Assembly: GCF_002993335.1 (NCBI RefSeq)
Contig: NZ_PVNS01000008.1
Location: 1 to 64,000 of the forward strand
Direction of reading: 5' to 3'
Length of the DNA stretch: 64,000 nt
Source: Alkalicoccus urumqiensis
GTDB taxonomy: Bacteria; Bacillota; Bacilli; Bacillales; Salisediminibacteriaceae
Part shown: piece after piece, positions 18,125 to 27,500 of the stretch
Layout: the number at the start of each line of letters is the position of its first letter
How positions within the stretch are numbered: the first letter of the stretch is position 1
Made by a program: the position numbers and the translations under genes
Notes under the pieces: model-generated
What the model was told of the DNA's origin: nothing
Seen by the model: the letters and a program-made list of their open reading frames with translations, nothing else
Database searches by the model: none

Positions 18125-18905
18125 ATTCGGGTCCGTCCGCAGACGAGTTTAACTCAGGATAGTTTTCCTGAAGCTGCTCAAATACGTTCTGTTCGACTTC
18201 AAAGTACAGCTGATTCCATTCCTGCGTAGAGGAAGGATTTACTTCTGCATCTGCGGCTGCGTCCTCCCGGATCTGCTGCCAGATGAAGGATTTGGCGTAC
18301 TGAAACTCCAGCTGCTGTGCAGAAAGCTCCGGATTTTCGGATTCCAGCACATCCAGAAGCACCTGCAGCTCTGTATCTTCCTGAAGTACCTGCTCTTCCT
18401 GTTCGTTCATATAGGCCTCAAAATTTTCCCGTGTGTAGGAAAAACCATAATCCTCTTCTGCGAACGTTCTCCAGGCATCCAGTTCGGCTGCTATCCATTC
18501 TGCGCTGGAAACCGTATTCTCCTCTTCCACAGCATAATCTTCCCCCTGCTGCTGGAACAGCGTATAGACATACGCATGTTCTTCAAAGGAAGCGCGGGAG
18601 AAAGCCTCTTCTTCCGACGGAGTGAACTCAGCCAGCGTCTCCTCTGCCTGTTCCCGCAGCTCTGAAGGGTCACCGGCATCAAACGAACCCTCGTTCGTTT
18701 CGCCTTCGATATCCATGTCTCCACTGTTCTGTGCGCCGGCTGTACTTCCCGGATCTTCCTCGGTAGAGGGCTCCGTTTCTTCTGCAGGGCTGACATCCTC
18801 CGTCTGGATTACCTGCTGCTCCCGGTCCATGACCACCAGAAGCGCGGACAGGCCGATCAGAATGATGAAGCCTGCAGCGAGTATGTATATTTTTTGTCTG
18901 GACAT
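18123..18905 (-). CDS. acidic membrane-anchored extracellular protein, unknown function
   Basis: 260 residues that I cannot assign. A single N-terminal transmembrane segment ([20 protein letters not shown]) follows a short basic stretch, so the rest is outside. Residues ~35-100 are a low-complexity linker rich in Glu, Asp, Ser and Thr; the remainder is probably helical with many Glu and Gln ([19 protein letters not shown]). The extreme acidity is typical of exported proteins in salt-loving bacteria. ATG start with a GAGGTGA ribosome site. Some SurA/foldase-like proteins have a similar helical N-region, but no PPIase core is seen. Confidence 0.7.
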   Translation of the reverse strand: MSRQKIYILAAGFIILIGLSALLVVMDREQQVIQTEDVSPAEETEPSTEEDPGSTAGAQNSGDMDIEGETNEGSFDAGDPSELREQAEETLAEFTPSEEEAFSRASFEEHAYVYTLFQQQGEDYAVEEENTVSSAEWIAAELDAWRTFAEEDYGFSYTRENFEAYMNEQEEQVLQEDTELQVLLDVLESENPELSAQQLEFQYAKSFIWQQIREDAAADAEVNPSSTQEWNQLYFEVEQNVFEQLQENYPELNSSADGPE

Positions 18906-19158
18906 TGTGTCACCTCGTTCTAAGCATTTACCTCAAGAAAAGTATACCAGATTCGGGAATGAAAGAAAGCCACAGAATATTCATGATTCGGTAAGAGAAT
19001 CATGCACGTCCACTATCACACAACAAAAGACTTATTTCAGAATGTTTTGTTGGATTTTCTGCCAGATAAAACACCATTTCGTAGAACTATGGTATGATAA
19101 TGAAAACGACTATCGGTACATAATTCTCAAAAAATACAAATCATCAGGGGGTCATGGT

Positions 19159-20901
19159 ATGCGGAAATCGTCAGTGAAACAGAAGATGATGGGAGCATTT
19201 GCGGTATTGATGCTGCTCTTTATTGCCGGGGCAGCAGTCACAGTCTGGCAGCTCAATCAAATAGAATCCGAATCGGAGCAGTTTTCACAGGACAACTCCC
19301 GTGCGCTGGAAATGACGGATGCAGCAGCGCTGATCCGCTCCCAGTTCATCGCAGCTTCCGATTTTGCACGGACGAATGGAGAGGCGTTTTCACAGGAAAG
19401 TTATAATGAAACGAATGCCCAAATCGAGGGAATTCTAGAGACGACTTCACAAGCATCCGGCGGAGAGCTTCTCGAACAAGTGGAGGCCATTCAGTCCGGG
19501 CTCGCGTCGTTTAATGAAACGGTCGGACGTATTCCGGAAAACAGCGGACCGCTTCAGAATCAGCGTCTCGATGAACTGGCAGAAGAACGTTCAATTATTG
19601 TGGACCAGGCACTTACTGCAGCAGATACGCTGCGGCAGAATGCAGCTCAGTCTGAGAGCAGTGTCAGTTCAATTATTCAGAGCAGTATCGTCACTTTTCT
19701 CATTGTAATCGGAGCCGTACTGTTACTGGGTGCTGTGTTATTTTATGTTCTGGCAGGTCGCATCTCCAGTTCATTAACCCAGGTCGTTCATACTGCTGAA
19801 GCCGTCAGCAGAGGCAGGTTGGATGTGGAAAAACTCCCCGAACATAACCGGGATGAAACCGGGAGAATGGGCGAAGCCGTCAACCGGATGGTCGATGAGC
19901 TGAAAAAAATGATCGGACACACGAGTACAACAGCAGAACAGGTAGCTGCCGGCTCTTCCCAGCTTCTTGCCGGTGCAGAGGAAGCAGGCAGGGCAACGGA
20001 AGAGATTACGCATTCGATCCAGGAAGTCGCGTCAGGATCCGAAAAACAGGTGGAGAAAGCGGCGGAAAGTGAAGCGGCCTTTGCCGGTATCAGCCGGACG
20101 ATGCAGGACGTTTCCGCGATGATTCAGGAGGCAGAAGCCTCCAGCAGCCGGACAAAGGAAGAGGCAGCCTCCGGAAAAGAGGTGGTCGACGCCTCGGTCA
20201 AACAAATGAAAGAAGTGGAAGAAGTAACAGCATCACTCGAGAAAAGCATGACTGCACTCGAAGAGAAGTCGAGCCGGATCGGGAGTGTCATTTCTCTTAT
20301 TACAGATATTGCAGAACAGACGAACCTGCTGGCACTGAACGCCGCCATTGAGGCAGCAAGAGCCGGAGAGCACGGCCGTGGATTTGCGGTCGTTGCAGAT
20401 GAAGTCCGGAAGCTTGCCGAGCAGACTTCCTCCTCCACAGGAGAAATAACGAATCTGGTCGCCCAGATGCAGGAAAGTGTGCAGGAATCAGTGGAAATGA
20501 CTCAGTCCGGCCGCAGCGCGGTTGCTTCCGGAGCAGAATTTGCGGCTTCGGCGGGCGGAACCTTTGCTGACGTTACCGGATCCGTCGATGCCATGTCCCG
20601 GAAGATGCGGGAAGCGGCAGCCTCGGTGGAAACGATGCAGGAAAAACTGCAGGAAGTCACCGGCGTCGTCCAGGAAAATACGGCGATTGCGGAACAATCT
20701 TCCGAGCATGCACAGAACGTTGCTGCAGCTGCCGAAGAGCAGACGGCATCGGTTCAGGAAATCCATGATTCTGCTGCGAGACTGGCACAGGCTGCAGAAA
20801 GTCTGGAGGTATCTCTCCAGGCATTTCATATGGAAGAGCTGGAAGAGACGGAAGAAACTGCGGACGAAGCGGAAGAAGAGATGGATCAGGCCGCTTCCTG
20901 A
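19159..20901 (+). CDS. methyl-accepting chemotaxis protein
   Basis: 580 residues. TM1 lies at ~10-32, an extracellular helical sensor of about 140 residues follows, TM2 is at ~173-200, then HAMP ([20 protein letters not shown]) and a long cytoplasmic signalling coil. The hairpin tip is intact: [37 protein letters not shown] (abridged here as motifs [16 protein letters not shown] and [16 protein letters not shown]). It controls CheA and flagellar rotation. The frame is open far upstream, but only the ATG at 19159 has a ribosome site (AGGGGG) and gives a normal basic N-terminus before TM1. The ligand is unknown. It stands as a single gene. Confidence 0.92.
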   Translation: MRKSSVKQKMMGAFAVLMLLFIAGAAVTVWQLNQIESESEQFSQDNSRALEMTDAAALIRSQFIAASDFARTNGEAFSQESYNETNAQIEGILETTSQASGGELLEQVEAIQSGLASFNETVGRIPENSGPLQNQRLDELAEERSIIVDQALTAADTLRQNAAQSESSVSSIIQSSIVTFLIVIGAVLLLGAVLFYVLAGRISSSLTQVVHTAEAVSRGRLDVEKLPEHNRDETGRMGEAVNRMVDELKKMIGHTSTTAEQVAAGSSQLLAGAEEAGRATEEITHSIQEVASGSEKQVEKAAESEAAFAGISRTMQDVSAMIQEAEASSSRTKEEAASGKEVVDASVKQMKEVEEVTASLEKSMTALEEKSSRIGSVISLITDIAEQTNLLALNAAIEAARAGEHGRGFAVVADEVRKLAEQTSSSTGEITNLVAQMQESVQESVEMTQSGRSAVASGAEFAASAGGTFADVTGSVDAMSRKMREAAASVETMQEKLQEVTGVVQENTAIAEQSSEHAQNVAAAAEEQTASVQEIHDSAARLAQAAESLEVSLQAFHMEELEETEETADEAEEEMDQAAS

Positions 20902-20932
20902 CGACTGATTATTCAAGCAGGCATACAAGAAG

Positions 20933-20964
20933 AAACCCTCCGGCAATGATGGAGGGTTTTTTCT
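20933..20964 (+). terminator. terminator after chemoreceptor gene
   Basis: AAACCCTCC pairs with GGAGGGTTT around a 9-base loop, followed by TTTTTC. Confidence 0.9.
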
Positions 20965-20996
20965 TCGTGATTTCGGAAAGAAAAATATATTATCCA

Positions 20997-21025
20997 TTGA
21001 TTATATAATCAAATGATTATATAAT
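20997..21025 (+). promoter_or_regulatory. sigma-A promoter of arsB with overlapping palindrome
   Basis: TTGATT (20997-21002), a 17-base spacer and TATAAT (21020-21025) make a near-consensus promoter. The -35 box is half of a perfect 16-bp palindrome, TTGATTATATAATCAA (20997-21012), and the unit TGATTATATAAT recurs at 21014-21025. This is a likely repressor site, plausibly of ArsR/SmtB type by context. Transcription would begin near 21032, so translation from the ATG at 21024 is excluded. Confidence 0.7.
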
Positions 21026-21068
21026 GCAGGAGGTGTTCGATGATTCAGTCAGAAGAAAGGATGTTTTT

Positions 21069-22379
21069 ATGGAGGCGTTTCTTGCAGGAGCTATATTTCT
21101 AGTCACATTAGTATTTGTTATCTGGCAGCCGAAAGGGCTGTCTATTGGGTGGTCGGCTTCCGGAGGGGCGCTCCTCGCACTCGCTGCGGGTGTCGTAAGC
21201 TTCACGGATGTTGGTGAAGTAACGGCTATCGTCTGGAATGCAACATTCACATTTATCGCAGTCATTATTATTTCATTAATTCTCGATGAAATCGGCTTTT
21301 TTGAATGGGCCGCGCTTCATATGGCGCGTATCGCAGGCGGAAGCGGTGTACGTATGTTCATTCTGGTTACGCTGCTTGGGGCAGTAACTGCCGCTTTCTT
21401 CGCCAATGACGGTGCAGCACTCATTTTAACACCGATCGTCCTTGCGATGGTACGGGCGCTTCAATTCAAAGAAGCTATGATTCTTCCATTTGTTATGGCA
21501 AGTGGATTTATCGCAGACTCGACATCGCTTCCGCTGATCGTCAGTAACCTGGTGAATATCGTTTCAGCAGATGTGTTCGGTATTGGATTTATCGAATATG
21601 CCTATTACATGATTGTTCCTAATTTGTTTTCCCTTGCTGCCAGTATGCTTGTTTTGTACGTTGTTTTTCGGAAGAATATCCCTTCTACATATGATATGAA
21701 CATGCTGCAGACCCCGGAAGCCGCAATTAAAGACCACAGGATGTTCCGTTTGTCCTGGGTTGTTCTCGGGCTCTTATTAGCGGGCTATTTCGGAAGTGAG
21801 TTTATCGCATTTGGCGATGGCACACTTCCCGTATCGTTTGTTGCCGGCCTGATTGCTGTATTTTTCCTCCTGATGGCCCGCCGCTCACCGGCTGTGGAAA
21901 CGGTACGGGTCATGAAAGAAGCACCATGGGCGATCGTCGTTTTCTCTATTGGGATGTACGTCGTTGTATTCGGTCTGCGGAACGCGGGACTCACTACGAT
22001 TCTGGCGGGCGTTCTGGAGCAGGCGGCAGAAGGGGGGCTGTTCGCAGCTGTTATGGTGATGGGCTTTTTAGCAGCGGTTCTATCCTCTGTCATGAACAAC
22101 ATGCCGACCGTGATGATCAACGCACTCGCGATTCAGGACACCGATGTAACCGGCGTCATGCGGGATGCATTGATTTATGCCAATGTTATCGGCTCCGACC
22201 TCGGTCCGAAAATCACACCGATCGGATCGCTTGCGACGCTGCTCTGGCTGTTCGTCCTGCAGCAGAAAGGTATCCGCATTTCCTGGGGCTACTACTTTAA
22301 AATAGGCATCATTCTCACGCTGCCGACACTGTTCATCACACTTGCCGGACTGTGGATCTGGCTTTTAATTATCGGCTGA
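21069..22379 (+). CDS. arsB: arsenite efflux pump ArsB
   Basis: 436 residues with about 12 hydrophobic segments. It is close to the well-known ArsB sequence through its length: [71 protein letters not shown] and [18 protein letters not shown]. ArsB exports arsenite or antimonite, alone using the membrane potential or with the ATPase ArsA. No arsR, arsA or arsC is in the window. The ATG at 21069 is preceded by GAAAGG and matches the usual ArsB N-terminus. A 20-codon out-of-frame reading starts at 21040 but would lose its ribosome site to the promoter position. Confidence 0.95.
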   Translation: MEAFLAGAIFLVTLVFVIWQPKGLSIGWSASGGALLALAAGVVSFTDVGEVTAIVWNATFTFIAVIIISLILDEIGFFEWAALHMARIAGGSGVRMFILVTLLGAVTAAFFANDGAALILTPIVLAMVRALQFKEAMILPFVMASGFIADSTSLPLIVSNLVNIVSADVFGIGFIEYAYYMIVPNLFSLAASMLVLYVVFRKNIPSTYDMNMLQTPEAAIKDHRMFRLSWVVLGLLLAGYFGSEFIAFGDGTLPVSFVAGLIAVFFLLMARRSPAVETVRVMKEAPWAIVVFSIGMYVVVFGLRNAGLTTILAGVLEQAAEGGLFAAVMVMGFLAAVLSSVMNNMPTVMINALAIQDTDVTGVMRDALIYANVIGSDLGPKITPIGSLATLLWLFVLQQKGIRISWGYYFKIGIILTLPTLFITLAGLWIWLLIIG

Positions 22380-22393
22380 CCGGATGATGATTC

Positions 22394-22430
22394 AGGCTTC
22401 TCTGCGAAAAGTGCAGGGAAGCCTTTTTAC
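22394..22430 (+). terminator. terminator after arsB
   Basis: AGGCTTCTCTGC pairs with GCAGGGAAGCCT (one mismatch) and is followed by TTTTTACC. Confidence 0.85.
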
Positions 22431-22440
22431 CGTTGAAGAA

Positions 22441-22561
22441 ATTATAAGAAACGAAGCTTCATTCAAACAGGTGTGCCAAGGGCTGAAGCATTTCAATGTT
22501 CAGCTGCATTTACCGTCGTTGTTTTTGTTGGCAGACTTCTCCGCAGTTCGGCAGAAGCACT
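22441..22561 (+). repeat. dispersed intergenic repeat, copy A
   Basis: This stretch aligns with copies at 34421-34518 and 50684-50800. Shared blocks, in order, include GAARCTTC, a CAGG..TGCCAAGGG segment, ATTTCAA, and the T-rich TTGTTGGCAGA..CTCCGC segment ending at GGCAGAAGC. All three copies begin 10-25 bases after a terminator and run in the same direction. No protein is encoded convincingly. The 105 bases from here to mobA show nothing else of note. Confidence 0.6.
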
Positions 22562-22666
22562 CTGAACGCTTACAGCCGTCCACGGCCGGGTATATACAAA
22601 ACAGCGGTGTATTTGCACCACCATGTGATGAAAGGTAGAATGAGAGCAGGAAAGGGCGGAGATATC

Positions 22667-23278
22667 ATGAAGCGATACGGGACAGCCGGGCTCGTCATGG
22701 CCGGAGGCAGGTCAAGCCGTATGGGCGGAGATAAAGCGCTTCTGCCGGTCGGAGAAAAGACCGCTGCAGCGCGCACTGCGGACATGGCATCCGCTGTGTG
22801 TGATATCGTCGTGGTCATTACAAACTCGGATGAAACGGCAGAAAGCCTTTCTTACGTCTCGGTGAACGATCTCCGGCCGTATGAAGGGCCGCTTGCAGGA
22901 ATCGAAGCAGGAATGAGCGCTGTGGAGGCGGAGTGGTATCTGGTCTGTGCATGCGACATGCCGCTCGCAGAGGAGAAGGCTGCTTCCATCCTGATAAACG
23001 AAGCGGAGAAAACAGGAGCCGATGCAGTGATACCTGTCATCGACGGCAGGCAGCAGCCGCTGTTCGCTGTTTACAGCCGCCGCGTACTTCCGGAGATCAG
23101 CCGCTGCCTCGACCGGGAGGAGCGTTCCATGAAAGCTCTCTTCCGCTCGATACACGTAACGGAAGCGCAGGAACCGCTTTTTCTTGAGAGCGGGATGACG
23201 AAAGAAGCGCTGTCGCTGTTGTTTTATAACATGAACCGCCCGGAAGAATATGACTGGATCATCAGCCGGATGACGTAG
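22667..23278 (+). CDS. mobA: molybdenum cofactor guanylyltransferase MobA
   Basis: 203 residues, nucleotidyltransferase fold. The N-terminal motif GLVMAGGRSSRMGGDKALLPVG matches the GTP-binding loop (given here in two parts: GLVMAGGRSSRMG and GDKALLPVG); ACDMPLAEE is the metal/GMP site. MobA attaches GMP to molybdopterin to make the bis-MGD cofactor of molybdoenzymes. I chose the ATG at 22667, which has GGGCGGAGA just upstream and leaves one residue block before the motif; upstream ATGs lie in the repeat. No other molybdenum-cofactor genes are near. It is followed closely by ytkD, probably on the same transcript. Confidence 0.9.
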   Translation: MKRYGTAGLVMAGGRSSRMGGDKALLPVGEKTAAARTADMASAVCDIVVVITNSDETAESLSYVSVNDLRPYEGPLAGIEAGMSAVEAEWYLVCACDMPLAEEKAASILINEAEKTGADAVIPVIDGRQQPLFAVYSRRVLPEISRCLDREERSMKALFRSIHVTEAQEPLFLESGMTKEALSLLFYNMNRPEEYDWIISRMT

Positions 23279-23294
23279 CTTGGAGGCGACATGG

Positions 23295-23798
23295 ATGACA
23301 GAGAAAACATTTCAGGACTTTTATCAGAATCAGGTCTATTTCTCCACCGATGATCATCCGTACGGATCAGACCCCCGCCACGTGTGGGTGATTACCCGGC
23401 ATAAAGGAGACTGGCTGCTGACGAAGCACCGCTCCCGCGGCATGGAATTTCCAGGCGGAAAAGTGGAAGCGGGGGAAACAGCGGAGCAGGCAGCTGTAAG
23501 AGAAGTATATGAGGAGACGGGCGGAATCGTCCGGGATATTCATTACATCGGCCAGTACCGTGTGGAAGGCCGGAAAGAAACGGTCATCAAAAATGTGTAT
23601 TTTGCTGATGTGCCGGAAGTCGAGAAAAAAGATAATTATCATGAAACACGTGGACCCCGGTTCGTTCAGAAGCTGCCTGGAAGAATCCGCGGGCACCGCG
23701 GGTACAGTTTTATTATGAAAGATGATGTGCTGCCGCTCAGTCTTGCAGAGGTAGCGAGGCGTTTTCCGGAAGGCTCGGCAAAAATGCGCGGCAGTTGA
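23295..23798 (+). CDS. ytkD: NUDIX nucleoside triphosphatase YtkD
   Basis: 167 residues with a complete Nudix box, GGKVEAGETAEQAAVREVYEETGG in two parts: GGKVEAGE and REVYEETGG. In B. subtilis YtkD hydrolyses (deoxy)nucleoside triphosphates including oxidised guanine forms, and it lies beside metK there as here. The ATG at 23295 has GGAGG 8 bases before it; a TTG at 23280 is less likely because it overlaps that site. The stop codon lies inside the -35 box of the metK promoter. Confidence 0.88.
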   Translation: MTEKTFQDFYQNQVYFSTDDHPYGSDPRHVWVITRHKGDWLLTKHRSRGMEFPGGKVEAGETAEQAAVREVYEETGGIVRDIHYIGQYRVEGRKETVIKNVYFADVPEVEKKDNYHETRGPRFVQKLPGRIRGHRGYSFIMKDDVLPLSLAEVARRFPEGSAKMRGS

Positions 23799-23823
23799 CA
23801 CAGACAGGAAAGTCCGTTATTAT
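23795..23823 (+). promoter_or_regulatory. sigma-A promoter of the metK leader
   Basis: TTGACA (23795-23800), a 17-base spacer and TATTAT (23818-23823) give a near-consensus promoter placed just before the S-box leader. Confidence 0.85.
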
Positions 23824-23837
23824 TCTCAAAAGCGGAT

Positions 23838-24001
23838 ACTCTTATCCCGAGCTGGCGGAGGGACAGGCCCGAAGAAGCCCGGCAACCATCATCTTTCAGG
23901 ATGAACGGTGCCAACCTGCAGAACGAAGTTTGTTCTGACCGATAAGAGGTGAAAGGAATCGTATCAGCCTTCTCCTCACTCAGCAGGGGAAGGTTTTTTT
24001 T
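23838..24001 (+). promoter_or_regulatory. SAM-I (S-box) riboswitch with terminator, metK leader
   Basis: The aptamer runs from CTCTTATCCCGAGCTGGCGG to CCGATAAGAG (about 23839-23948), with the hallmark segments GAGGGACAGGCCCGAAGAAG, CCCGGCAACC and GGTGCCAACCTGC in the right order; P1 is CTCTTATC with GATAAGAG. A terminator follows (CCTTCTCC with GGGGAAGG, then TTTTTTT at ~23968-24001). SAM binding should favour the terminator and shut off metK, as known for this class. Confidence 0.97.
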
Positions 24002-24094
24002 ATTCAGTCCACGGACTGCCGATCACCACCATCAATGAGGGAACACCGATGGGAGAATGAGTGCCGTAATGAAGAATGGAGGAGGAACTTGCTC

Positions 24095-25306
24095 ATGGCA
24101 GGAAAAACACGTTTATTTACATCGGAATCAGTTACAGAAGGACACCCGGATAAAATCTGTGACCAGATTTCCGACTCGATTCTGGATGAAATTATTAAGC
24201 AGGACCCGAATGCACGGGTCGCCTGCGAGACTTCAGTAAATACGGGACTCGTGCTTGTAGCCGGGGAAATTTCAACGTCTACGTATGTGGACATTCCGAA
24301 AGTTGTGCGGGAAACACTGAAGGATATCGGCTATGTACGTGCCAAATACGGGTTTGATTATGAAACCTGTGCCGTACTGACATCGATTGATGAGCAGTCG
24401 GCGGATATTGCGCAGGGTGTGGATCAGGCGCTGGAAGCACGGGAAGGCCAGATGACTGACGATGAGATCGAATCGATCGGTGCAGGGGACCAGGGGCTGA
24501 TGTTCGGATACGCCGACAACCAGACACCTGAACTGATGCCGCTGCCGATCGCTCTGTCCCACCGGCTCGCCCGCCGTCTGACACAAGTGCGTAAAGAAGG
24601 CATTGTGGAGTATCTCCGCCCGGACGGAAAAGTACAGGTGACGGTGGAGTATGATGAAAACCAGGAGCCGCTTCGTGTCGACACGATCGTCGTTTCCGCC
24701 CAGCATCATGCAGAAATTGACCTCGATCGAATCAAGCAGGATATTAAGACGCACGTTATTGAGCCTGTCGTCGATGCATCGCTTCTGGATGATCAGACGA
24801 AATATTTCATCAACCCGACCGGCCGTTTCGTTATCGGCGGCCCGCAGGGGGATGCCGGACTGACCGGAAGGAAGATTATTGTGGATACGTACGGCGGCTA
24901 TGCCCGTCACGGAGGCGGTGCATTTTCCGGCAAGGATGCGACGAAAGTCGACCGCTCCGCTGCTTATGCAGCACGCTACGTGGCGAAAAATATCGTCGCT
25001 TCCGGACTCGCGGACCGCTGTGAAGTACAGCTGGCGTATGCGATCGGCGTAGCACAGCCGGTTTCCATTGCAATCGATACATTTGATACAGGAAAAGTAT
25101 CCGAAGACGTCCTCGTTCAGGTCGTTCGTGATAACTTTGACCTGCGTCCGGCAGGTATTATTAAGATGCTGGATCTGCGCCGTCCGATTTATAAGCAGAC
25201 AGCTGCCTACGGCCACTTTGGGCGTACGGACATCACGCTGCCCTGGGAGCAGACGGATAAAGCAGAAACGATCGAAAATCAGGCGCTGGAGCTCGCTGGA
25301 AAATAA
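24095..25306 (+). CDS. metK: S-adenosylmethionine synthetase
   Basis: 403 residues, the usual length. Conserved segments are [30 protein letters not shown], the P-loop-like GGGAFSGKD and [16 protein letters not shown]. It makes S-adenosylmethionine from methionine and ATP in the cytosol. The ATG at 24095 has GGAGGAA 9 bases upstream and matches family starts; the frame is open further back but only into the leader. It is controlled by the S-box riboswitch. Confidence 0.98.
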   Translation: MAGKTRLFTSESVTEGHPDKICDQISDSILDEIIKQDPNARVACETSVNTGLVLVAGEISTSTYVDIPKVVRETLKDIGYVRAKYGFDYETCAVLTSIDEQSADIAQGVDQALEAREGQMTDDEIESIGAGDQGLMFGYADNQTPELMPLPIALSHRLARRLTQVRKEGIVEYLRPDGKVQVTVEYDENQEPLRVDTIVVSAQHHAEIDLDRIKQDIKTHVIEPVVDASLLDDQTKYFINPTGRFVIGGPQGDAGLTGRKIIVDTYGGYARHGGGAFSGKDATKVDRSAAYAARYVAKNIVASGLADRCEVQLAYAIGVAQPVSIAIDTFDTGKVSEDVLVQVVRDNFDLRPAGIIKMLDLRRPIYKQTAAYGHFGRTDITLPWEQTDKAETIENQALELAGK

Positions 25307-25307
25307 A

Positions 25308-25349
25308 AAGAAAGCACGGCCGCTTCTGCGGTTCGTGCTTTCTTTTTTG
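25308..25349. terminator. terminator between metK and SDR gene
   Basis: AAAGAAAGCACG pairs with the right arm CGTGCTTTCTTT, inner GCCGC with GCGGT, followed by TTTTT on the plus strand and a T-run on the minus strand. Confidence 0.9.
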
Positions 25350-25357
25350 TCTACAGG

Positions 25358-26134
25358 TTAGTATTTGGCCGACTGGCCGCCGTCGATGGTAATGACAGAG
25401 CCGTTAATAAACGTCGATTCATCGGACAGGAGAAAGACGACGAGTGCGCCGACTTCTTCCGGCTTTCCGAATCGTTTGGATGGGTTGGCCTGGACAAACT
25501 GCTCTCCGAACGATTCCCAGTCATCGCCGGCCATCTGCTTCAATGAGCCTCGGACCATATCGGTCATAATCGCTCCCGGCGCGATGGCATTAATACGCAC
25601 GTTGAATTCACCGTACTCCACACCTGAGTTTCGTGTGAGACCGACGACGCCGTGTTTGCTTGCTGCATAGCCCGACTGGCTGCCGACACCGCGGATGCCA
25701 CCGACAGAGGCGGCGTTGACGATGGAACCGGCTCCCTGCTTTTTCATTTCCTTTAATACGTATTTCATTCCGTAGAAAACACCATTCAAATTGACGTCGA
25801 CGACTTTGGCAAACTCGTCGGTGCCGTAGTCTTCGGTCAGGTTCTGTTTTCCTTCAATGCCTGCATTGTTGAAAAATCCATCGATCCGTCCAAACGTGCT
25901 GACGCATGTTTCGACAAACTGTTTCACTTCTTCTTCGTTCGTGACGTCGGCCTTTACCGCTTCCACCTGCGTACCGTGCTGCTTCAATTTTTCAGCGGCC
26001 TCCTGAAGTTTTTCCTCATTCATGTCCACTAAAAACAGAGACGCTCCCTCTTCCGCTGCTTTTTCTGCAGCAGCGAGCCCCAGCCCGGATGCACCGCCGG
26101 TAATCAGAATTACTTTGTTTTCCAGTCTTTTCAT
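25358..26134 (-). CDS. short-chain dehydrogenase/reductase
   Basis: 258 residues. The cofactor loop TGGASGLG, the NNAG motif (FFNNAGIEG), the catalytic YAASK and the AINAIAPGAI region are complete, so this is an active classical SDR using NAD(H) or NADP(H). The substrate is unknown. RBS AAAGGAGG is clear. It is divergent from a TetR-family gene 138 bases away, which probably controls it. It resembles the SDR at 33576-34337 in length and in many motifs. Confidence 0.9.
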   Translation of the reverse strand: MKRLENKVILITGGASGLGLAAAEKAAEEGASLFLVDMNEEKLQEAAEKLKQHGTQVEAVKADVTNEEEVKQFVETCVSTFGRIDGFFNNAGIEGKQNLTEDYGTDEFAKVVDVNLNGVFYGMKYVLKEMKKQGAGSIVNAASVGGIRGVGSQSGYAASKHGVVGLTRNSGVEYGEFNVRINAIAPGAIMTDMVRGSLKQMAGDDWESFGEQFVQANPSKRFGKPEEVGALVVFLLSDESTFINGSVITIDGGQSAKY

Positions 26135-26272
26135 CGAAATCTGCCTCCTTTACGTAATTTGGAATGGTACAATTTGAGTGTAGCACGCAGAAAAAAAGAT
26201 AGAAGAGAACAGGATTGGCCTGCTGTAGAAAGAATCGACATCTTTTCAATATGTGTAGAAAGGCGGGGGCGT

Positions 26273-26857
26273 ATGGGGGATCAGGCGGCAAGGACGAAGC
26301 ATCATTTAAAAGAAGGACTGATGGAAGAAATCCACGATGGGGGCTGGAGCCGGGTAACCGTCAATAAAATTGCGGAGCGGGCGCAGTATCACCGCACGAC
26401 ATTTTACAAATACTATCACAGCCGCGATGAAATCGCACAGGACCTCCGCAGAGAAATGAAGGAGGAGATCAAACGGACGAGCATGAACCGCTACAGTCCG
26501 GGATTTCCGGTAGAGCTTGCGGATATGCATGAAGCGTCGTTTGAGTTACTGTATTTCATTCAGGAAAACCGGCGGTATTTCGATCTGCTCATCCGTCAGG
26601 ACAGCCTCCCCGGGGCGGAGAAGGACCTGGTGGAAGGTATTTATGAAGTGCTGCGGGAAGCGTTCCTGCTTGCCCCCAAAAGCGGAATCGACGTCAATAC
26701 GCCGGTACACAAACGGTACATGGCCTACGGTACCGCAGGGCTGATACAGGACTGGATTCAGGCGGGATACCAGCCGGGGCCGGAAGAAGTAACAAAGCAG
26801 CTTATCACCGTTCTTCATGCCTTTTCCAAAGGGTTCGTTATCGAAGAGAAGCGCTGA
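26273..26857 (+). CDS. TetR/AcrR-family regulator
   Basis: 194 residues. The N-terminal helix-turn-helix spans the VTVNKIAERAQYHRTTFYKYY region, typical of TetR proteins; the C-terminal ~140 residues are a helical ligand domain. The start at 26273 has AAGGCGGGGG upstream; longer readings are not needed. By its divergent position it should repress the SDR gene at 25358-26134. I see no clear inverted repeat in the 138-base gap. Its layout parallels the TetR/SDR pair at 32830-34337. Confidence 0.88.
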   Translation: MGDQAARTKHHLKEGLMEEIHDGGWSRVTVNKIAERAQYHRTTFYKYYHSRDEIAQDLRREMKEEIKRTSMNRYSPGFPVELADMHEASFELLYFIQENRRYFDLLIRQDSLPGAEKDLVEGIYEVLREAFLLAPKSGIDVNTPVHKRYMAYGTAGLIQDWIQAGYQPGPEEVTKQLITVLHAFSKGFVIEEKR

Positions 26858-26880
26858 CACCTAAAAGGTATCAGCGCTCT
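26850..26880. terminator. bidirectional hairpin between tetR and ytoA
   Basis: AGCGCTGACACCT pairs with AGGTATCAGCGCT (one G-T wobble). The hairpin overlaps the ends of both converging genes. The T-tracts are weak. Confidence 0.6.
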
Positions 26881-27392
26881 TCCTGCATTCGTTTGTACAC
26901 TTTTCCTTTATCCACATACGTCTGGCGGATGCGTGTAAGTTCTGCGTAATCATCCTCCGTCAAATCGCGGACGACCCGTGCCGGTCTGCCGAGGGCCAGT
27001 TTCCCCGGTGGGATCTCGGTATTCGGTGTAACGAGGCTTCCTGCGCCGATAAAGGCGTTTTCCCCGATGACCGCCCCGTCCAGAATTGTACTGCCCATGC
27101 CGATCAGGGCGCCGTCATGAATCGTGCAGCTGTGAAGCATGCATTGATGACCGACCGTGACGCCGCGTCCGATGACAAGCGGAAGGTTCGGGCTCTGGTG
27201 GAGAAGCGACTGGTCCTGGATGTTGGAGTCGTCTCCAATGACCGTCGGCTCCACATCCCCGCGGATAACCGTATGATACCAGATGCTTACACGGGCACCT
27301 ACCGTAACGTCGCCGGTAATAACGGCGTTTTCCGCTACATAGGCAGTGATATCAATCTCCGGGTCTTTCCCGTTGTATGGGTAGTGAATCAT
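26871..27392 (-). CDS. ytoA: gamma-carbonic anhydrase family protein YtoA
   Basis: 173 residues of left-handed beta-helix hexapeptide repeats (TVGARVSIWYHTVIRGD, VIGRGVTVGHQCML, ALIGMGSTILDGAVIG). Histidines expected to bind zinc are seen in the LLHQS, GHQCMLH segments. The family includes gamma-carbonic anhydrases and PaaY/YrdA-like proteins; activity is uncertain. The same gene lies near ytkD and ytpA in B. subtilis. The ATG has AAAGGAGG upstream. Confidence 0.88.
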   Translation of the reverse strand: MIHYPYNGKDPEIDITAYVAENAVITGDVTVGARVSIWYHTVIRGDVEPTVIGDDSNIQDQSLLHQSPNLPLVIGRGVTVGHQCMLHSCTIHDGALIGMGSTILDGAVIGENAFIGAGSLVTPNTEIPPGKLALGRPARVVRDLTEDDYAELTRIRQTYVDKGKVYKRMQEER

Positions 27393-27500
27393 AAGACGCC
27401 TCCTTTTTCTTCATCGTACAGGAATGGAAATTGCTTGACCAGTGCCAAAGAGACAGGCAGTATAACGGTAGACGACGAAACCATCAGGGAGGAACAGACT

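Noticed and set aside
18622-19158. In-frame upstream extension of the chemoreceptor
   Set aside because: It would run opposite the acidic protein gene and add ~180 odd residues before TM1; the ATG at 19159 has the ribosome site.
21040-21102. 20-codon frame (starting [10 protein letters not shown]) with AGGAGGT before it, overlapping the arsB start
   Set aside because: The consensus promoter puts the mRNA start near 21032, after most of that ribosome site; ArsB from 21069 explains the region.
24272-25216. 314-codon open frame antisense to metK
   Set aside because: Shadow of metK; no start signal and no protein-like features.
27417-27480. Promoter with TTGACC and TATAAC before ytpA
   Set aside because: The boxes are 20 bases apart, too far for a confident sigma-A promoter.
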